NCBI RefSeq assembly: GCF_042661605.1
Contig: NZ_JBHSWJ010000002.1
Coordinates: forward strand, 1,240,001 to 1,304,000
Origin: Branchiibius cervicis
Lineage (GTDB): Bacteria > Actinomycetota > Actinomycetes > Actinomycetales > Dermatophilaceae
Direction: 5' to 3'
DNA: 64,000 bases
Part shown: piece after piece, positions 17,923 through 26,917 of the stretch
Numbering within the stretch: position 1 is the stretch's first letter
Layout: each line of letters starts with the position of its first letter
Program-made: the position numbers and the translations under genes
Notes under the pieces: generated by a model
The model's input: only the letters and a program-made list of their open reading frames with translations
What the model was told of the DNA's origin: nothing
Databases searched by the model: none

Positions 17923-18683
17923 TCCGCAATTATGTTCGGTCCGACATGAGACCGGAACGCGCCGTTGAACAGTTGGGGGACCAGCCCGTCGGCGTCCAGT
18001 TCCGCGGCGTACCGCACGTCGTCTTCGAATCCCCGCTGAGCCAGCTCGATACCGCTGCCGCAGGCGGGCAGCGCCGTCCGTAGCTCGGGACGGACGTTGA
18101 GGAAGGCATCCGCCGCCGCACGCGCTTCGTACGACACGTCAGCGCGGGGTGCGCCGATGGCGGCGATGATCGCACCCGCTCCCCAGAGGTCCTCCACCGC
18201 AGGCCGAAGTGCCCCATCGGGCCACTGCTCGCCCGCGGCGATCACCGCTACGGACAGTTGCGGCTCTTCGTGCAGCCGTTTGCCGAGCAACCCGCCCAGT
18301 GCGCCGGCGTTGCGCAAGCACCCGGCGTACACCTCATCGGCATGGCCCGCGCACCACACGCTGATCGTGGCGCCGTTGGGGGAAGGCAGGACGATCCGAG
18401 CGGGCAAACCCGGCAACTGCGCCAGCCGTGCCGGCGACAGCGAGAAGGCGTCGTGGGGGGCGTCCGGTCGTCGGGCCTCCAACCGACCCACGGCAGGTAC
18501 GGCGTTCTGCCGCTGGGCGTACGCCGCCAACTGCTGACCTCGGCTGTGCCAGCGATAGGGGAACACCGCGGCGCCACGGTTGACCGCAATGGAGGTGCTC
18601 GTACTGAAACTCAGCACGTCGACGACCACGACGACGCAGTGAGCGGCCGATGAGGTCTGCAGGAGCTGCCGGGCGCCCGCCAA
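17919..18683 (-). CDS. ComB-like 2-phosphosulfolactate phosphatase family protein
   Basis: At least 254 residues. Diagnostic segments are VVVVDVLSFSTSTSIAVNRGA near the start (given as a region), LPSPNGATIS, and VAVIAAGEQWPDGALRPAVEDLWGAGAII (region) with the conserved acidic residues of the ComB fold. Archaeal ComB hydrolyses 2-phosphosulfolactate; the substrate in actinobacteria is unknown. The TTG at 18681-18683 is the first usual start codon, but family-like sequence (DAFGQGTFRIRCEWG) continues upstream to about 18734, where only a CTG is available. That extension lies inside the qcrB terminator hairpin. Confidence 0.72.
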   Translation of the reverse strand: MAGARQLLQTSSAAHCVVVVVDVLSFSTSTSIAVNRGAAVFPYRWHSRGQQLAAYAQRQNAVPAVGRLEARRPDAPHDAFSLSPARLAQLPGLPARIVLPSPNGATISVWCAGHADEVYAGCLRNAGALGGLLGKRLHEEPQLSVAVIAAGEQWPDGALRPAVEDLWGAGAIIAAIGAPRADVSYEARAAADAFLNVRPELRTALPACGSGIELAQRGFEDDVRYAAELDADGLVPQLFNGAFRSHVGPNIIAE

Positions 18684-18707
18684 ACCCCACTCGCAGCGGA
18701 TACGGAA

Positions 18708-18740
18708 AGTTCCCTGGCCGAATGCGTCGGCCAGGGAACT
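18708..18740 (-). terminator. Terminator hairpin after qcrB
   Basis: A perfect 14-bp stem (AGTTCCCTGGCCGA and its complement) with a 5-base loop lies 20 bases beyond the qcrB stop. It would end the ctaE-qcrCAB transcript on the minus strand. The following T-tract is short. Confidence 0.75.
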
Positions 18741-18760
18741 ACCGGTGGAACGGTGTGCGG

Positions 18761-20617
18761 TTACTTGTCCGTCTCCGCGTCGTACGGCGAACTGTCGCCA
18801 GATCCCGCCCCGGAGGAGGAGAGCATCGCCACGCTTTCGTCGTCGACTTCCTCAGCTCCGCCGTGCAAGTGGCCACCGAACTCAGGGGAGTGGCTCTGCA
18901 CGATCACGGCCTCCTCGAGGGCGTGATCCGGGTCGTGGTGGTCGTGATGAGCGGCCTCCAACTCTGCCGGGGTCACCGCGGGGACACGGTCCTTGAAGTA
19001 GAAGCTGGACAGCTTGGTGCGCAACTTCGCCGCACCGGCACCCTTGCGGCGCACGCCGTTCTCGTCGACCGGTGCCAGGTACTCCTGCGGCGACGGGGTG
19101 TCGTAGGACACCAGAGGCCAGCGATCGTAGGCGTTGAGCGGCTCGTGGGCCTCGAAGAAGCGACCCTCGGCGGTCCGCACGACGCGGCCGGTCTCCCGAC
19201 CGTGCAGCACGGTCTCGCGGTCCTTGCGTTGCAAGCTCAGGCACAACCGCTTGGTCACCCAGTAGGCAACGACCGGGCCGATGAAGACCATCGCGCGCAA
19301 GACATTGGTGATGTCGTTGATCGACAGGTGCAGCTTGATCGCCATGATGTCGTTGCCCGCGGCGAAGAACAGCACACCGTAGAAGGTCAGCATCGCCATC
19401 CCCAGCCCGGTGCGGGTCGGGGCGTTGCGCGGCCGATCGAGGATGTGGTGTTCGCGCTTGTCGCCGGTGACCCAGGACTCGAGGAACGGATAAACACCCG
19501 CGATCGTCCACATAGCCGGGATCAGCAGGATCGCACCGATCATCACGTTGAACGACCAGGTGTGACCCAGGAGTGTGAACTCCAGGAACCCGGGCAACAG
19601 CCGCAACGCGCCGTCCGCGAAGCCCATATACCAGTCCGGCTGGGAGCCGGCGGTGACCTGGGTGGGCTCGTAGGGGCCGTACATCCAGATCGGGTTGATC
19701 GTGACCAGTGCGGAGATCAATGCCGTGAACCCGAAGACGATGAAGAAGAAGCCGCCCGCCTTGGCGGTGTACACCGGCATCAGCCGGAAGCCGACAACGT
19801 TCTTGTTGGTGCGCCCCGGGCCGGGGTACTGGGTGTGCTTGTGCACCATCACCAGAATGATGTGCGCGGTGAACAGACCCACGATGATCGCCGGCAGCAA
19901 CAGCACGTGCACGGTGAACAGTCGCGGGATGATCGCCTCACCGGGGAATCCGCCGCCGAACAGGAAGTAGGAGATGTACGAACCCACGATCGGGATCGAC
20001 AACATGAAGCCCTGCGCGGCGCGCAGACCGGTTCCGGACAACAGGTCATCGGGCAGCGAGTAGCCGGCGAAGCCTTCCACCAGGGCGAGCATGAACAGCA
20101 GCAGGCCGATGATCCAGTTGATCTCGCGGGGCTTGCGGAATGCGCCGGTGAAGAACACTCGGAACATGTGCAACATGATCGCCACGATGAACAGCAGCGC
20201 CGCCCAGTGGTGGATCTGACGGATCAGCAGGCCGCCGCGCACGGACAACGAGATGTCGACCGTGGACCTGTAGGCCTCGCTCATCTGGATGCCGCGCAGC
20301 GGGATGTAGTCGCCGTTGTAGACCACGTGGCCGGCACTGGGTACGAACCAGAAGGTCAGGAAGGTACCGGTCAGCAGGAGGATGATCAGCGAGTACATCG
20401 CGATCTCGCCGAGCATGAAGGACCAGTGGTCGGGGAAGACCTTCTTCATCAGGAACTTCACGCCACCGGCCGCACCGGTGCGCTCGTCGAACCAGTTGGC
20501 GACCGAGCCGACGGCTCCACCGCTCTTGGCCGCGGCAGCCTTCTCGTCCTTGACGTCGGACGTGCGCAACGACTCCGGACCCAGCTGGTCGGGTCGCACC
20601 GTGGATTCGGTTGTCAT
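18761..20617 (-). CDS. qcrB: Cytochrome bc1 complex cytochrome b subunit
   Basis: 618 residues, the di-haem b subunit that oxidises menaquinol. The haem-binding histidines sit in RQIHHWAALLF with HMFRVFFTGAFRKPRE, and in FTVHVLLLPAII with MVHKHTQYPGPG. The Qo-site segment appears as GSQPDWYMGFADGALRLLP (the actinobacterial form of the PEW loop region). A hydrophilic N-terminal extension of about 50 residues and a long acidic C-terminal tail are typical of actinobacterial QcrB. ATG overlaps the qcrA stop. Confidence 0.96.
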   Translation of the reverse strand: MTTESTVRPDQLGPESLRTSDVKDEKAAAAKSGGAVGSVANWFDERTGAAGGVKFLMKKVFPDHWSFMLGEIAMYSLIILLLTGTFLTFWFVPSAGHVVYNGDYIPLRGIQMSEAYRSTVDISLSVRGGLLIRQIHHWAALLFIVAIMLHMFRVFFTGAFRKPREINWIIGLLLFMLALVEGFAGYSLPDDLLSGTGLRAAQGFMLSIPIVGSYISYFLFGGGFPGEAIIPRLFTVHVLLLPAIIVGLFTAHIILVMVHKHTQYPGPGRTNKNVVGFRLMPVYTAKAGGFFFIVFGFTALISALVTINPIWMYGPYEPTQVTAGSQPDWYMGFADGALRLLPGFLEFTLLGHTWSFNVMIGAILLIPAMWTIAGVYPFLESWVTGDKREHHILDRPRNAPTRTGLGMAMLTFYGVLFFAAGNDIMAIKLHLSINDITNVLRAMVFIGPVVAYWVTKRLCLSLQRKDRETVLHGRETGRVVRTAEGRFFEAHEPLNAYDRWPLVSYDTPSPQEYLAPVDENGVRRKGAGAAKLRTKLSSFYFKDRVPAVTPAELEAAHHDHHDPDHALEEAVIVQSHSPEFGGHLHGGAEEVDDESVAMLSSSGAGSGDSSPYDAETDK

Positions 20618-21675
20618 GAACGCTCCCAGAAGGACGGGCCGACGGGCTCCTGGAAGCCCTGCGTGGCGATCAGATAGCCATCATCATCAACCGCGATCTT
20701 CAACTGGGGCAATGGCCTTTTGGCGGGCCCGAAGATGACCTCGCAGTCGTTGGTCATGTCGAACGTCGACTGATGGCAGGGGCACAGCAAGTGGTGGGTC
20801 TGCTGTTCGTAGAGACCGACAGGGCAACCCACGTGGGTGCAGATCTTGGAGTAGGCGACGACGCCGCCGATGCCCCACTCCTTCTGCCGCGCGCTGCGGA
20901 TCAGGGACTCCTCGAGCTTGACCAGCAGGACCGAGGCCTTGACCTTCTGGTTCAGCGGGTGCTCGGTGTCGTCGATGCCCTCGGGCAGGACGTGGAAGGC
21001 CGACCCCATCGAAACGTCGCTCAGGCGGATGGCGGTGCCCTCGGGATCGCGCATCAACCGGCGGGGTTTGCCGTTGGGCAGTTTGGTGTCCCACAGCGTC
21101 GTCGACAGGTCGTTGCCCGGTAGCGGGCCGAGGCCGCCGACGAGCTGCACGCCGAGCGGGATGGCGAACAGACCCAGGGCACCGCCGAGGGTGTACTTGA
21201 TCAACGGTCGGCGGTTGATCTGCGAGACCTCGGCACCCTCGGCGAGGACGTCGACCGCGCCGGCGCGAGCCTCGTCGCTGGAGCGCAACTCGTGACGCTC
21301 CTCGACGACTTCCTCGTCGGACATGATCGTCTTGGCCCAATGCACGGCGCCGAATCCGATGCCGAGCAGGGAGACCGCGAGAGTGACGCCGAGCGCGAAG
21401 TGCAGCGCCTTCATCGGGCCGATCAGCGGCAATGTGATGAGGTCGTCGTCCCCCACGGCGAAGTAGAAGACCACGAACAGCACGGTGGCGATCATCGACA
21501 GCACGAACAGGCTGGCGACCTGACGCTCCGAACGACGGGCCGCCTTGGCATCGTCGTCGCCGAAGCGGTGCACGTGCGGCGGCAGGCCCGGGTTGGTGAA
21601 AACCTCGGAAGAAGACGCCTGCTCGAGCTCGGTGCCGTGCTCGTTGTTCGGGGAGTGCGTGACGTCGCTGCTCAT
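20614..21675 (-). CDS. qcrA: Cytochrome bc1 complex Rieske iron-sulfur subunit
   Basis: 353 residues. Three N-terminal helices (two around residues 60-115, one near 185) precede the Rieske domain, an arrangement particular to actinobacteria. The [2Fe-2S] ligands lie in CTHVGCPVGLYEQQ and LLCPCHQSTFD, giving the C-x-H and C-x-x-H pairs plus the disulfide cysteines. The domain faces the outside and passes electrons from menaquinol to QcrC. It overlaps both neighbours by a few bases. Confidence 0.96.
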   Translation of the reverse strand: MSSDVTHSPNNEHGTELEQASSSEVFTNPGLPPHVHRFGDDDAKAARRSERQVASLFVLSMIATVLFVVFYFAVGDDDLITLPLIGPMKALHFALGVTLAVSLLGIGFGAVHWAKTIMSDEEVVEERHELRSSDEARAGAVDVLAEGAEVSQINRRPLIKYTLGGALGLFAIPLGVQLVGGLGPLPGNDLSTTLWDTKLPNGKPRRLMRDPEGTAIRLSDVSMGSAFHVLPEGIDDTEHPLNQKVKASVLLVKLEESLIRSARQKEWGIGGVVAYSKICTHVGCPVGLYEQQTHHLLCPCHQSTFDMTNDCEVIFGPAKRPLPQLKIAVDDDGYLIATQGFQEPVGPSFWERS

Positions 21676-22454
21676 CAGGCGGCCTTCTTTCCCAGCCAGA
21701 CCGCTGCTGCGATCAACATGCCGATACCCAAGGTCCAGACGAACAGGCCCTCGGGGACCGGGCCCAGGTTGCCCAGGGTGTGGCCGCCCTGGCTGGGCTC
21801 GTCCTTGACGTTCTTGAGGTAGCTGATGATGTCGGCCTTGTCCTGGGACGAGAGGTTCTCGTCACTGAAGACCGGCATCGACTGCGGCCCGGTCAGCATC
21901 GCTTCGTACATGTGCTTGCCGGAGACGTCCATCAGCGAAGGCGCGTACTTGCCGCGGGTCAGCGCGCCGCCGGAACCGGCGAAGTTGTGGCACATGGCGC
22001 AGTTGACCCGGAACAACTCTCCGCCCCGGGCGATGTCGCCGTTCCCGCTGGTGTACTTGCTGTCCGGAATCGCCGGACCCGGTCCGAGCGAAGCGACGTA
22101 GGCCGCGAGCTGCTTGATCTCGTCGTCGGAGAACTGGACCTCACCACGCTGGGCCTGCGTGCCCGGCTGCGCCAAGGGCATCCGACCGGTGCCGACCTGG
22201 AAGTCGGTGGCGGCAGCACCGACGCCGACCAGCGACGGACCTTCGTTGGTGCCCGTGCCACTCAGTCCGTGACAGGTGGCGCAGTTGGACAAGAACAGCG
22301 CCTTACCGGCCGCCACGTCATCGGCGGTACTAGCAGCAGCGTCGGCATCCTTGGGTGCCAGCACGGCGTACAGACCGCCGGTGATCACCAATGCAAGGAG
22401 CAACACGAGCAGCAACGCGGCCGGGTGCCGTCGTCGTGCGGCGAGGAAGCTCAC
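21675..22454 (-). CDS. qcrC: Cytochrome bc1 complex di-haem cytochrome c subunit
   Basis: 259 residues. An N-terminal signal-anchor helix is followed by two cytochrome c domains with CATCHGLSG and CAMCHNFAG haem c motifs and a C-terminal membrane helix (VWTLGIGMLIAAAVWLG). Axial methionines are likely in GRMPLA and MPVFSDENLS. The di-haem form replaces a soluble cytochrome c and bridges bc1 to the aa3 oxidase in actinobacterial supercomplexes. Confidence 0.96.
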   Translation of the reverse strand: MSFLAARRRHPAALLLVLLLALVITGGLYAVLAPKDADAAASTADDVAAGKALFLSNCATCHGLSGTGTNEGPSLVGVGAAATDFQVGTGRMPLAQPGTQAQRGEVQFSDDEIKQLAAYVASLGPGPAIPDSKYTSGNGDIARGGELFRVNCAMCHNFAGSGGALTRGKYAPSLMDVSGKHMYEAMLTGPQSMPVFSDENLSSQDKADIISYLKNVKDEPSQGGHTLGNLGPVPEGLFVWTLGIGMLIAAAVWLGKKAA

Positions 22455-22524
22455 AAGTCAATCCTGTCGTCGTTGTCGAACAATGCAATTGTGCGCCGGA
22501 AACCCGGCAAATCGGCGGACCCGC

Positions 22525-23175
22525 CTACTTGAGCAGGTAGATGGTGAAGAACAGCGCGATCCAGACCACGTCGACGAAGTGCCAGTAGTACGACGTCACG
22601 ATCGCGCCGGTGGCCTGGTGGTGGGTGTATCGACGGCTGGTGAAGGTGCGGCCGATGATCAGCAGGAAGGCGATCAGACCGCCGGTCACGTGCAGGCCGT
22701 GGAAGCCGGTCGTGATGTAGAACATCGAGCCGTAGGCGTCGGAGTTCATCGAGATGCCCTCCCCGAACATCTCGGAGTACTCCATCACCTGACCGGCGAC
22801 AAAGATCGCGCCGAAGATGTAGGTGAGGATGTACCACTCGCGCATACCCCACTTGCGGAAGTCCAGCAGCGAGCCCGTGCGAGCCGGCTGGCCCTGCTCG
22901 GCCTTGAAGACGCCCCACTGACACCAGACCGACGAGATCACCAGGATCAGGGTGTTCACCGCGGCGTACGGCACATTCAGGTGTGACGTGCGCTCGTGCC
23001 AGAGGTCCGGTGCGGTCGAGCGGATGGTGAAGTACATCGCGAACAGGCCGGCGAAGAACATCAACTCGCTGGCCAGCCACACCATGGTGCCGACTGCAGT
23101 CATGTTCGGCCGGGTGACCGGTCCGTGTCCGGTCGGAATCGCGGAGGGTGCGCTCGCACTCGTTGCTGTCGCCAC
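22525..23175 (-). CDS. ctaE: Cytochrome c oxidase subunit III
   Basis: 216 residues with five hydrophobic helices and the family blocks RPNMTAVGTMVWLASELMFF, YFTIRS, SVWCQWGVFKAEQ, GFHGLHVTGGLIAFL and YWHFVDVVWIALFFTIYLL (regions). GTG at 23173-23175 gives the usual MATATS-type start; an upstream in-frame start at 23196 would add seven residues. It heads the ctaE-qcrC-qcrA-qcrB operon and so lies apart from ctaCDF. Confidence 0.94.
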   Translation of the reverse strand: MATATSASAPSAIPTGHGPVTRPNMTAVGTMVWLASELMFFAGLFAMYFTIRSTAPDLWHERTSHLNVPYAAVNTLILVISSVWCQWGVFKAEQGQPARTGSLLDFRKWGMREWYILTYIFGAIFVAGQVMEYSEMFGEGISMNSDAYGSMFYITTGFHGLHVTGGLIAFLLIIGRTFTSRRYTHHQATGAIVTSYYWHFVDVVWIALFFTIYLLK

Positions 23176-23254
23176 GGAAGCATTATGGACCCCCACAGGT
23201 TGGTACGTCGTTCCGACCCCCGAGGTTGCCCCCTAATTGTGATCAGAGCACCGA

Positions 23255-23260
23255 TAGCAT
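23255..23260 (+). promoter_or_regulatory. -10 element TAGCAT, leaderless type
   Basis: TAGCAT ends 6 bases before the ATG at 23267. Confidence 0.45.
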
Positions 23261-23266
23261 CGGGAT

Positions 23267-23730
23267 ATGTCCGCCTCATCGCCCGACGTGGTTAGTCCCT
23301 CTTCCGTTCCCGCCGCTGACGCCTCTTCGGCGGCGAGTGCCGTGACGCCGGTGCGCGTACTGCTCTACAGCGACGACGTGGCGACCCGTGATGCGGTCCG
23401 CGTCGGAGTCGGCAAACGCCCCGCCAAGGACGTGGAGATCGTCGCCTGGCACGAGTGCGCGACCCCCGAGGCAGTCATCGAACAGGCCGACGCCGGAGGA
23501 CACGACCTGCTCATCCTGGACGGCGAAGCATCGCCCGCCGGTGGTCTGGGCCTGACCAAGCAACTCAAGAACGAGATCTTCAACTGCCCGCCGGTGATCG
23601 TGCTGACCGGACGACCCGCCGACGGGTGGCTGGCGTCGTGGTCGCAGGCGGAGGCGGCCGTGCCGCACCCCTGGACCCGCTGCAGTTGTGCGCGACGATC
23701 GCCGAGGTCGTCCGCACCCACATCGCGTGA
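23267..23730 (+). CDS. Receiver-domain-like (response regulator-type) protein, frameshifted
   Basis: A single flavodoxin-like receiver domain after a short Ser/Ala-rich N-terminus: VRVLLYSDDVATRDAVR, LLILDGEASPAGGLGLTKQL with the phospho-acceptor-like Asp, and VIVLTGRPADGWLASWSQAEAAVPHP. There is no output domain. The last part, LDPLQLCATIAEVVRTHIA, is in another frame. One more C in the run of four at 23668-23671 restores AAVPHPLDPLQLCATI. Stop overlaps the trpD GTG. The target is unknown. Confidence 0.75.
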
Positions 23731-24803
23731 CTTCCACCACGGGGACCGGCCGCACCTGGCCGGTCCTGCTGCGTGCGCTGCTCGGTGGAGAGGATCTCAG
23801 CCACGAGGACACCGCCTGGGCGATGGACCAGATCATGTCCGGCACCGCGACGGAGGTGCAGATCGCCGGTTTTCTGGTCGCGCTGCGCGCCAAGGGCGAG
23901 ACGCCGGCGGAGTTGGGTGGCCTGGCAGCCAGCATGATCGATCATGCCGTGCCGATCGAGGTGGCCGGGCCGACGCTGGACATCGTCGGAACCGGGGGCG
24001 ATCAGGCGCACACCGTCAACATCTCGACGATGTCCGCGGTGGTGGCTGCCGGAGCCGGCGCGCGCGTCGTCAAACACGGCAACCGGGCGGCCTCGAGCCG
24101 GTCCGGCTCGGCCGACGTCCTCGAGGCGTTGGGGGTTCGCCTGGACCTTCCTGCCGCAGCGGTGCAGGCGGTGGCCGAACAGGCCGGGATCACCTTCTGC
24201 TTCGCCCAGACCTTCCACCCGGCGATGCGGTACGCCGCGACCACCCGCAGTGGCCTGGGTGTGCCGACCACGTTCAACGTCCTCGGCCCCCTCACCAACC
24301 CGGCGCGGGCCACGCACGCGGCCGTGGGCGCGGCCGACGCACGGGTGGCCGGGCTGATGGCCCGGGTCTTCGCCGACCGTGGCACCCAGGCGGCGGTGTT
24401 CCGCGGGGACGACGGGTTGGACGAACTCACGGTGACCGGAACCTCGACCGTGTGGTGGGTACGTGATGGCGAGGTGTCCCAGCACCAGGTGGATCCCGCC
24501 CGCTTCGGGATCGGCGCCGCCCCGGTCGACGCGTTGCGCGGCGGCGATGCCGTGACCAACGCCGAGATCGCCCGGGAGGTCTTCAGCGGAGCCCGGAAGG
24601 ACGCCGTACGCGATGCGGTGTTGTTGAACGCCGGAATCGCGCTGGCGGTGCTCGACGCGGACGCGGCCGGCCGGTTCGGCGTTTTCGACACGTTCGATGC
24701 GGCACTGGCCGCCGGCATCGAACGCGCGGCTCGCTCGATCGACGATGGCGCGGCGCTGGCGGCGCTGGAACGCTGGGTCGCGGCCTCCGCCGACGCCGGC
24801 TGA
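23727..24803 (+). CDS. trpD: Anthranilate phosphoribosyltransferase
   Basis: 358 residues. It transfers phosphoribose from PRPP to anthranilate in tryptophan synthesis. Motifs are clear: DIVGTGGDQAHTVNIST (PRPP loop), VVKHGNRAASSRSGSADVLEALG, FCFAQTFHPAMRYAATTR, NVLGPLTNPAR and the DDGLDELT block. GTG at 23727 overlaps the previous stop (GTGA). No other trp genes are nearby. Confidence 0.95.
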   Translation: MTSTTGTGRTWPVLLRALLGGEDLSHEDTAWAMDQIMSGTATEVQIAGFLVALRAKGETPAELGGLAASMIDHAVPIEVAGPTLDIVGTGGDQAHTVNISTMSAVVAAGAGARVVKHGNRAASSRSGSADVLEALGVRLDLPAAAVQAVAEQAGITFCFAQTFHPAMRYAATTRSGLGVPTTFNVLGPLTNPARATHAAVGAADARVAGLMARVFADRGTQAAVFRGDDGLDELTVTGTSTVWWVRDGEVSQHQVDPARFGIGAAPVDALRGGDAVTNAEIAREVFSGARKDAVRDAVLLNAGIALAVLDADAAGRFGVFDTFDAALAAGIERAARSIDDGAALAALERWVAASADAG

Positions 24804-24813
24804 GGCCCAGGGG

Positions 24814-25106
24814 TCAGGAGGACGCGTCCTCGTCCAGGCCGAGCGCGAATGCCGCGTCGAGGTCCTGGTTGGAATACGCACGGAAGGCGATGTGCGTCTC
24901 GGAATCGAGCACACCGGGCACCTTGTTCAGCTTGTCCGAAACGATCTCGGCGATCTCGTCGTGGGAGGCGACCTTGACGACAGCGATCAGGTCGACGTCA
25001 CCGGTGACGGAGTAGACCTCCGAAACACCCCCAGGTTGGCGATCGCCTGACCCACTTCGGGGATGCGCTGGACGTCGGCCTTGATCATCACAATCGCGGA
25101 AAGCAC
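24814..25106 (-). CDS. Lrp/AsnC ligand-binding (RAM) domain protein, frameshifted
   Basis: About 97 residues with only the RAM effector domain of Lrp-type regulators and no HTH. The N-terminal part reads VLSAIVMIKADVQRIPEVGQ; the rest, in another frame, contains VTGDVDLIAVVKVASHDEIA, KVPGVLDSETHIAFRAYS and an acidic tail. One more base in the run of five C at 25028-25032 restores ANLGGVSEVYSVTGD. The GTG at 25104-25106 fits the family start. It lies 4 bases after the exonuclease gene and is probably cotranscribed with it. Such stand-alone RAM proteins may sense amino acids; its role is unknown. Confidence 0.8.
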
Positions 25107-25110
25107 CCGG

Positions 25111-26809
25111 TCAGGATATCGCCCGGGCCGCGAGGAGTTCGCGCTGCCGCCCGGCACCGCCCCGTGGGCAGGTCCATGAGCCGACGATGTCCACCAGCCG
25201 CACCCCGGGTTGTTCGAGCCAATCCAGGATCTGCTCGGTCTCTGCCGGATGGGCAGCGGGCATCGGCGGGATGGGCTCGCTGACCACCTCCGCCGCAGCG
25301 ACCATCGCCTGGATGTACGGCGTGGGATCGGCCCGCGCGGGCGTCACCGTGGTGCCGGCCAGACGGCCGTGCCGCACACACACGACCTCCCAGCCGCCGG
25401 TCGCACTGCGCCGCGCGGCCACCAACTCCGCGATCGCGGCAAGGGGAGCGATCCGTTGCGTGCGGGCCAGTGCCCGCACCAGGCTCAGCATGCGGTCGCG
25501 CACCAGGCCGGCGTCCTCGTAGCGCTCCTGTGCGCTCAGGCCCGCCATCCGGTGTTGCAGCGCCTCGATGATCGCGGCTGCGTCGGCGCTCAGGGCGTGG
25601 TGCGCGCGGTCGGCGATCTCGACGTACTCCCGGTGGCTCTGCTGGCCCGTGCACGGTGCGCCGCACTTGCCGAGTTCGGCCAGGGCACAGGCGGATCGGC
25701 GACCAGGGACCAACGCGCCGGTGCATCGACGCAGGGGAGTACGTCGTGCAGCGCTTCCAGCGCGGCCTCGGCTTGAGCGCGGCTGCCGAACGGCCCGGCG
25801 TAGGTGGCGCCGTCGTCGCGCACCGCGCGCACGATGGACAGCCGGGGGAAACGCTCGACGGTCAGCTTGACCCACACCGCCTTCTCCGGCCGCTTCGAGC
25901 GGCGGTTGTAGGGCGGCTTGTGCTCGGCGATCAGACGTAGCTCGCGCACGCCCGCTTCCAGTCCGCTGCCGCACACGATCGGGGTGACCTCGGCGGCGAT
26001 GGCCACCATTTCGGCCATCCGGCTGCGTTGCTCGCTGGCGGTGAAGTAGCTGCTGACGCGCCGGCGGATGTCCACTGATGTGCCGACGTACAACGGTCGG
26101 CCGGTGGCGTCCTTGAACACGTAGACACCCGGTTTGTTGGGCAGCCCCGCCGCCAGGACGCGTTTGCGACGCTGCGCGGGGGTGACCCGGCTGGTGTAGG
26201 ACTGCAACTCCTCCAGCGTGTGGACCCCGAGGTTGCCGACCCTGGCGATCAAAGCGTGCAGGACGTCAACGGTCGCCCGGGCGTCGTGTAGCGCCCGGTG
26301 ATCAGGCGTCTGGGTGGCACCGAAAAGGGTTGCGAGAGAGCTGAGTTTGCGGTTCGGCGCCTCATCGTTGCTCACCAGTTGCCGAGCCAGATGCACCGTG
26401 TCGATCACCGGGAAGCCCGGCCAGGTCAGTCCGAGACCCGCCGTTGCGGTCTTGAGGAAGGTCACGTCGAAGGGTGCGTTGTGCGCGACCAGCACGCTGT
26501 CGTGGGCGAATTCGAGGAACGCCGGGAGCGCCTGGTCGATGCGCGGCGAGCCGGCGACCATCGAGTCGGTGATCCCCGTCAGGACCGAGATGAACGCTGG
26601 AATGCTCTGCCCGGGGTTGACCAATGTCTGGAACTCTCCGAGCACCTGCCCGCCACGCACCCGCACCGCGCCGATCTCGGTGATGCCATCGGTCGACGCG
26701 CGCCCCCGGTCGTCTCCAGGTCCACCACCACGAACGTCACGTCCGACAAAGGGCGTCCAAGGTCCTCGAACGTCCCCTGCACGAAGTCACGACTGGCGGT
26801 GATGGTCAT
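25111..26809 (-). CDS. DEDDh exonuclease fused to UvrC-type GIY-YIG domain, two frameshifts
   Basis: Joined length is about 566 residues. The N-terminal third is a DnaQ-like 3'-5' exonuclease: VVVDLETTGG, then HNAPFDVTFL and DHRALHDARAT with the catalytic acidic residues and His. The middle is a GIY-YIG nuclease domain as in UvrC (KPGVYVFKDATGRPLYVGTS), followed by a UvrC-like segment with a Cys cluster (CGAPCTGQQS). It matches Rv2191-type proteins. The frame breaks in a C5 run at 26703-26707 and a G4 run at 25734-25737; one extra base in each restores TTGGRASTDGITEIGA and LPLRRCTGALVPG. ATG at 26807-26809 lies 6 bases after a RecA-NDp-type -10 box. Confidence 0.88.
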
Positions 26810-26815
26810 GTCGTC

Positions 26816-26838
26816 AACGTAGGAGGCGGGTCCGACAA
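26816..26838 (-). promoter_or_regulatory. RecA-independent DNA-damage promoter (RecA-NDp/PafBC type) for the exonuclease gene
   Basis: Reading the minus strand: TTGTCGGAC, 8 bases, TACGTT, then 6 bases to the exonuclease ATG. This fits the mycobacterial RecA-NDp consensus TTGTCRGTG-N8-TAnnnT in the TTGTCR core, spacing and -10 box; the last two bases of GTG differ. The transcript would be leaderless. Confidence 0.75.
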
Positions 26839-26866
26839 CCTCCCGTCGCGACACGCGAAGCGGAGG

Positions 26867-26889
26867 TTGTCGGTGGCTGCACCTAGCGT
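26867..26889 (+). promoter_or_regulatory. RecA-independent DNA-damage promoter (RecA-NDp/PafBC type) for the CxxC protein gene
   Basis: TTGTCGGTG, 8 bases, TAGCGT: a complete match to TTGTCRGTG-N8-TAnnnT. The -10 box ends 28 bases before the ATG at 26918, leaving room for the strong ribosome site AAGGAAAGGAGG. It is divergent from the exonuclease promoter, and the two TTGTC cores form an inverted repeat. Confidence 0.82.
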
Positions 26890-26917
26890 CGTGTCCGTCA
26901 AGGAAAGGAGGATCGCG

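Noticed and set aside
17588..17929. Overlapping minus-strand frame beside the 113-residue hypothetical protein
   Set aside because: Arg/Gly/Pro-rich with no hydrophobic helix; the other frame is coupled to the ComB-like stop.
26833..26872. Inverted repeat CGACAACCTCC...GGAGGTTGTCG as a terminator
   Set aside because: It arises from the two divergent TTGTC promoter cores and lies between divergent gene starts, where a terminator makes no sense.
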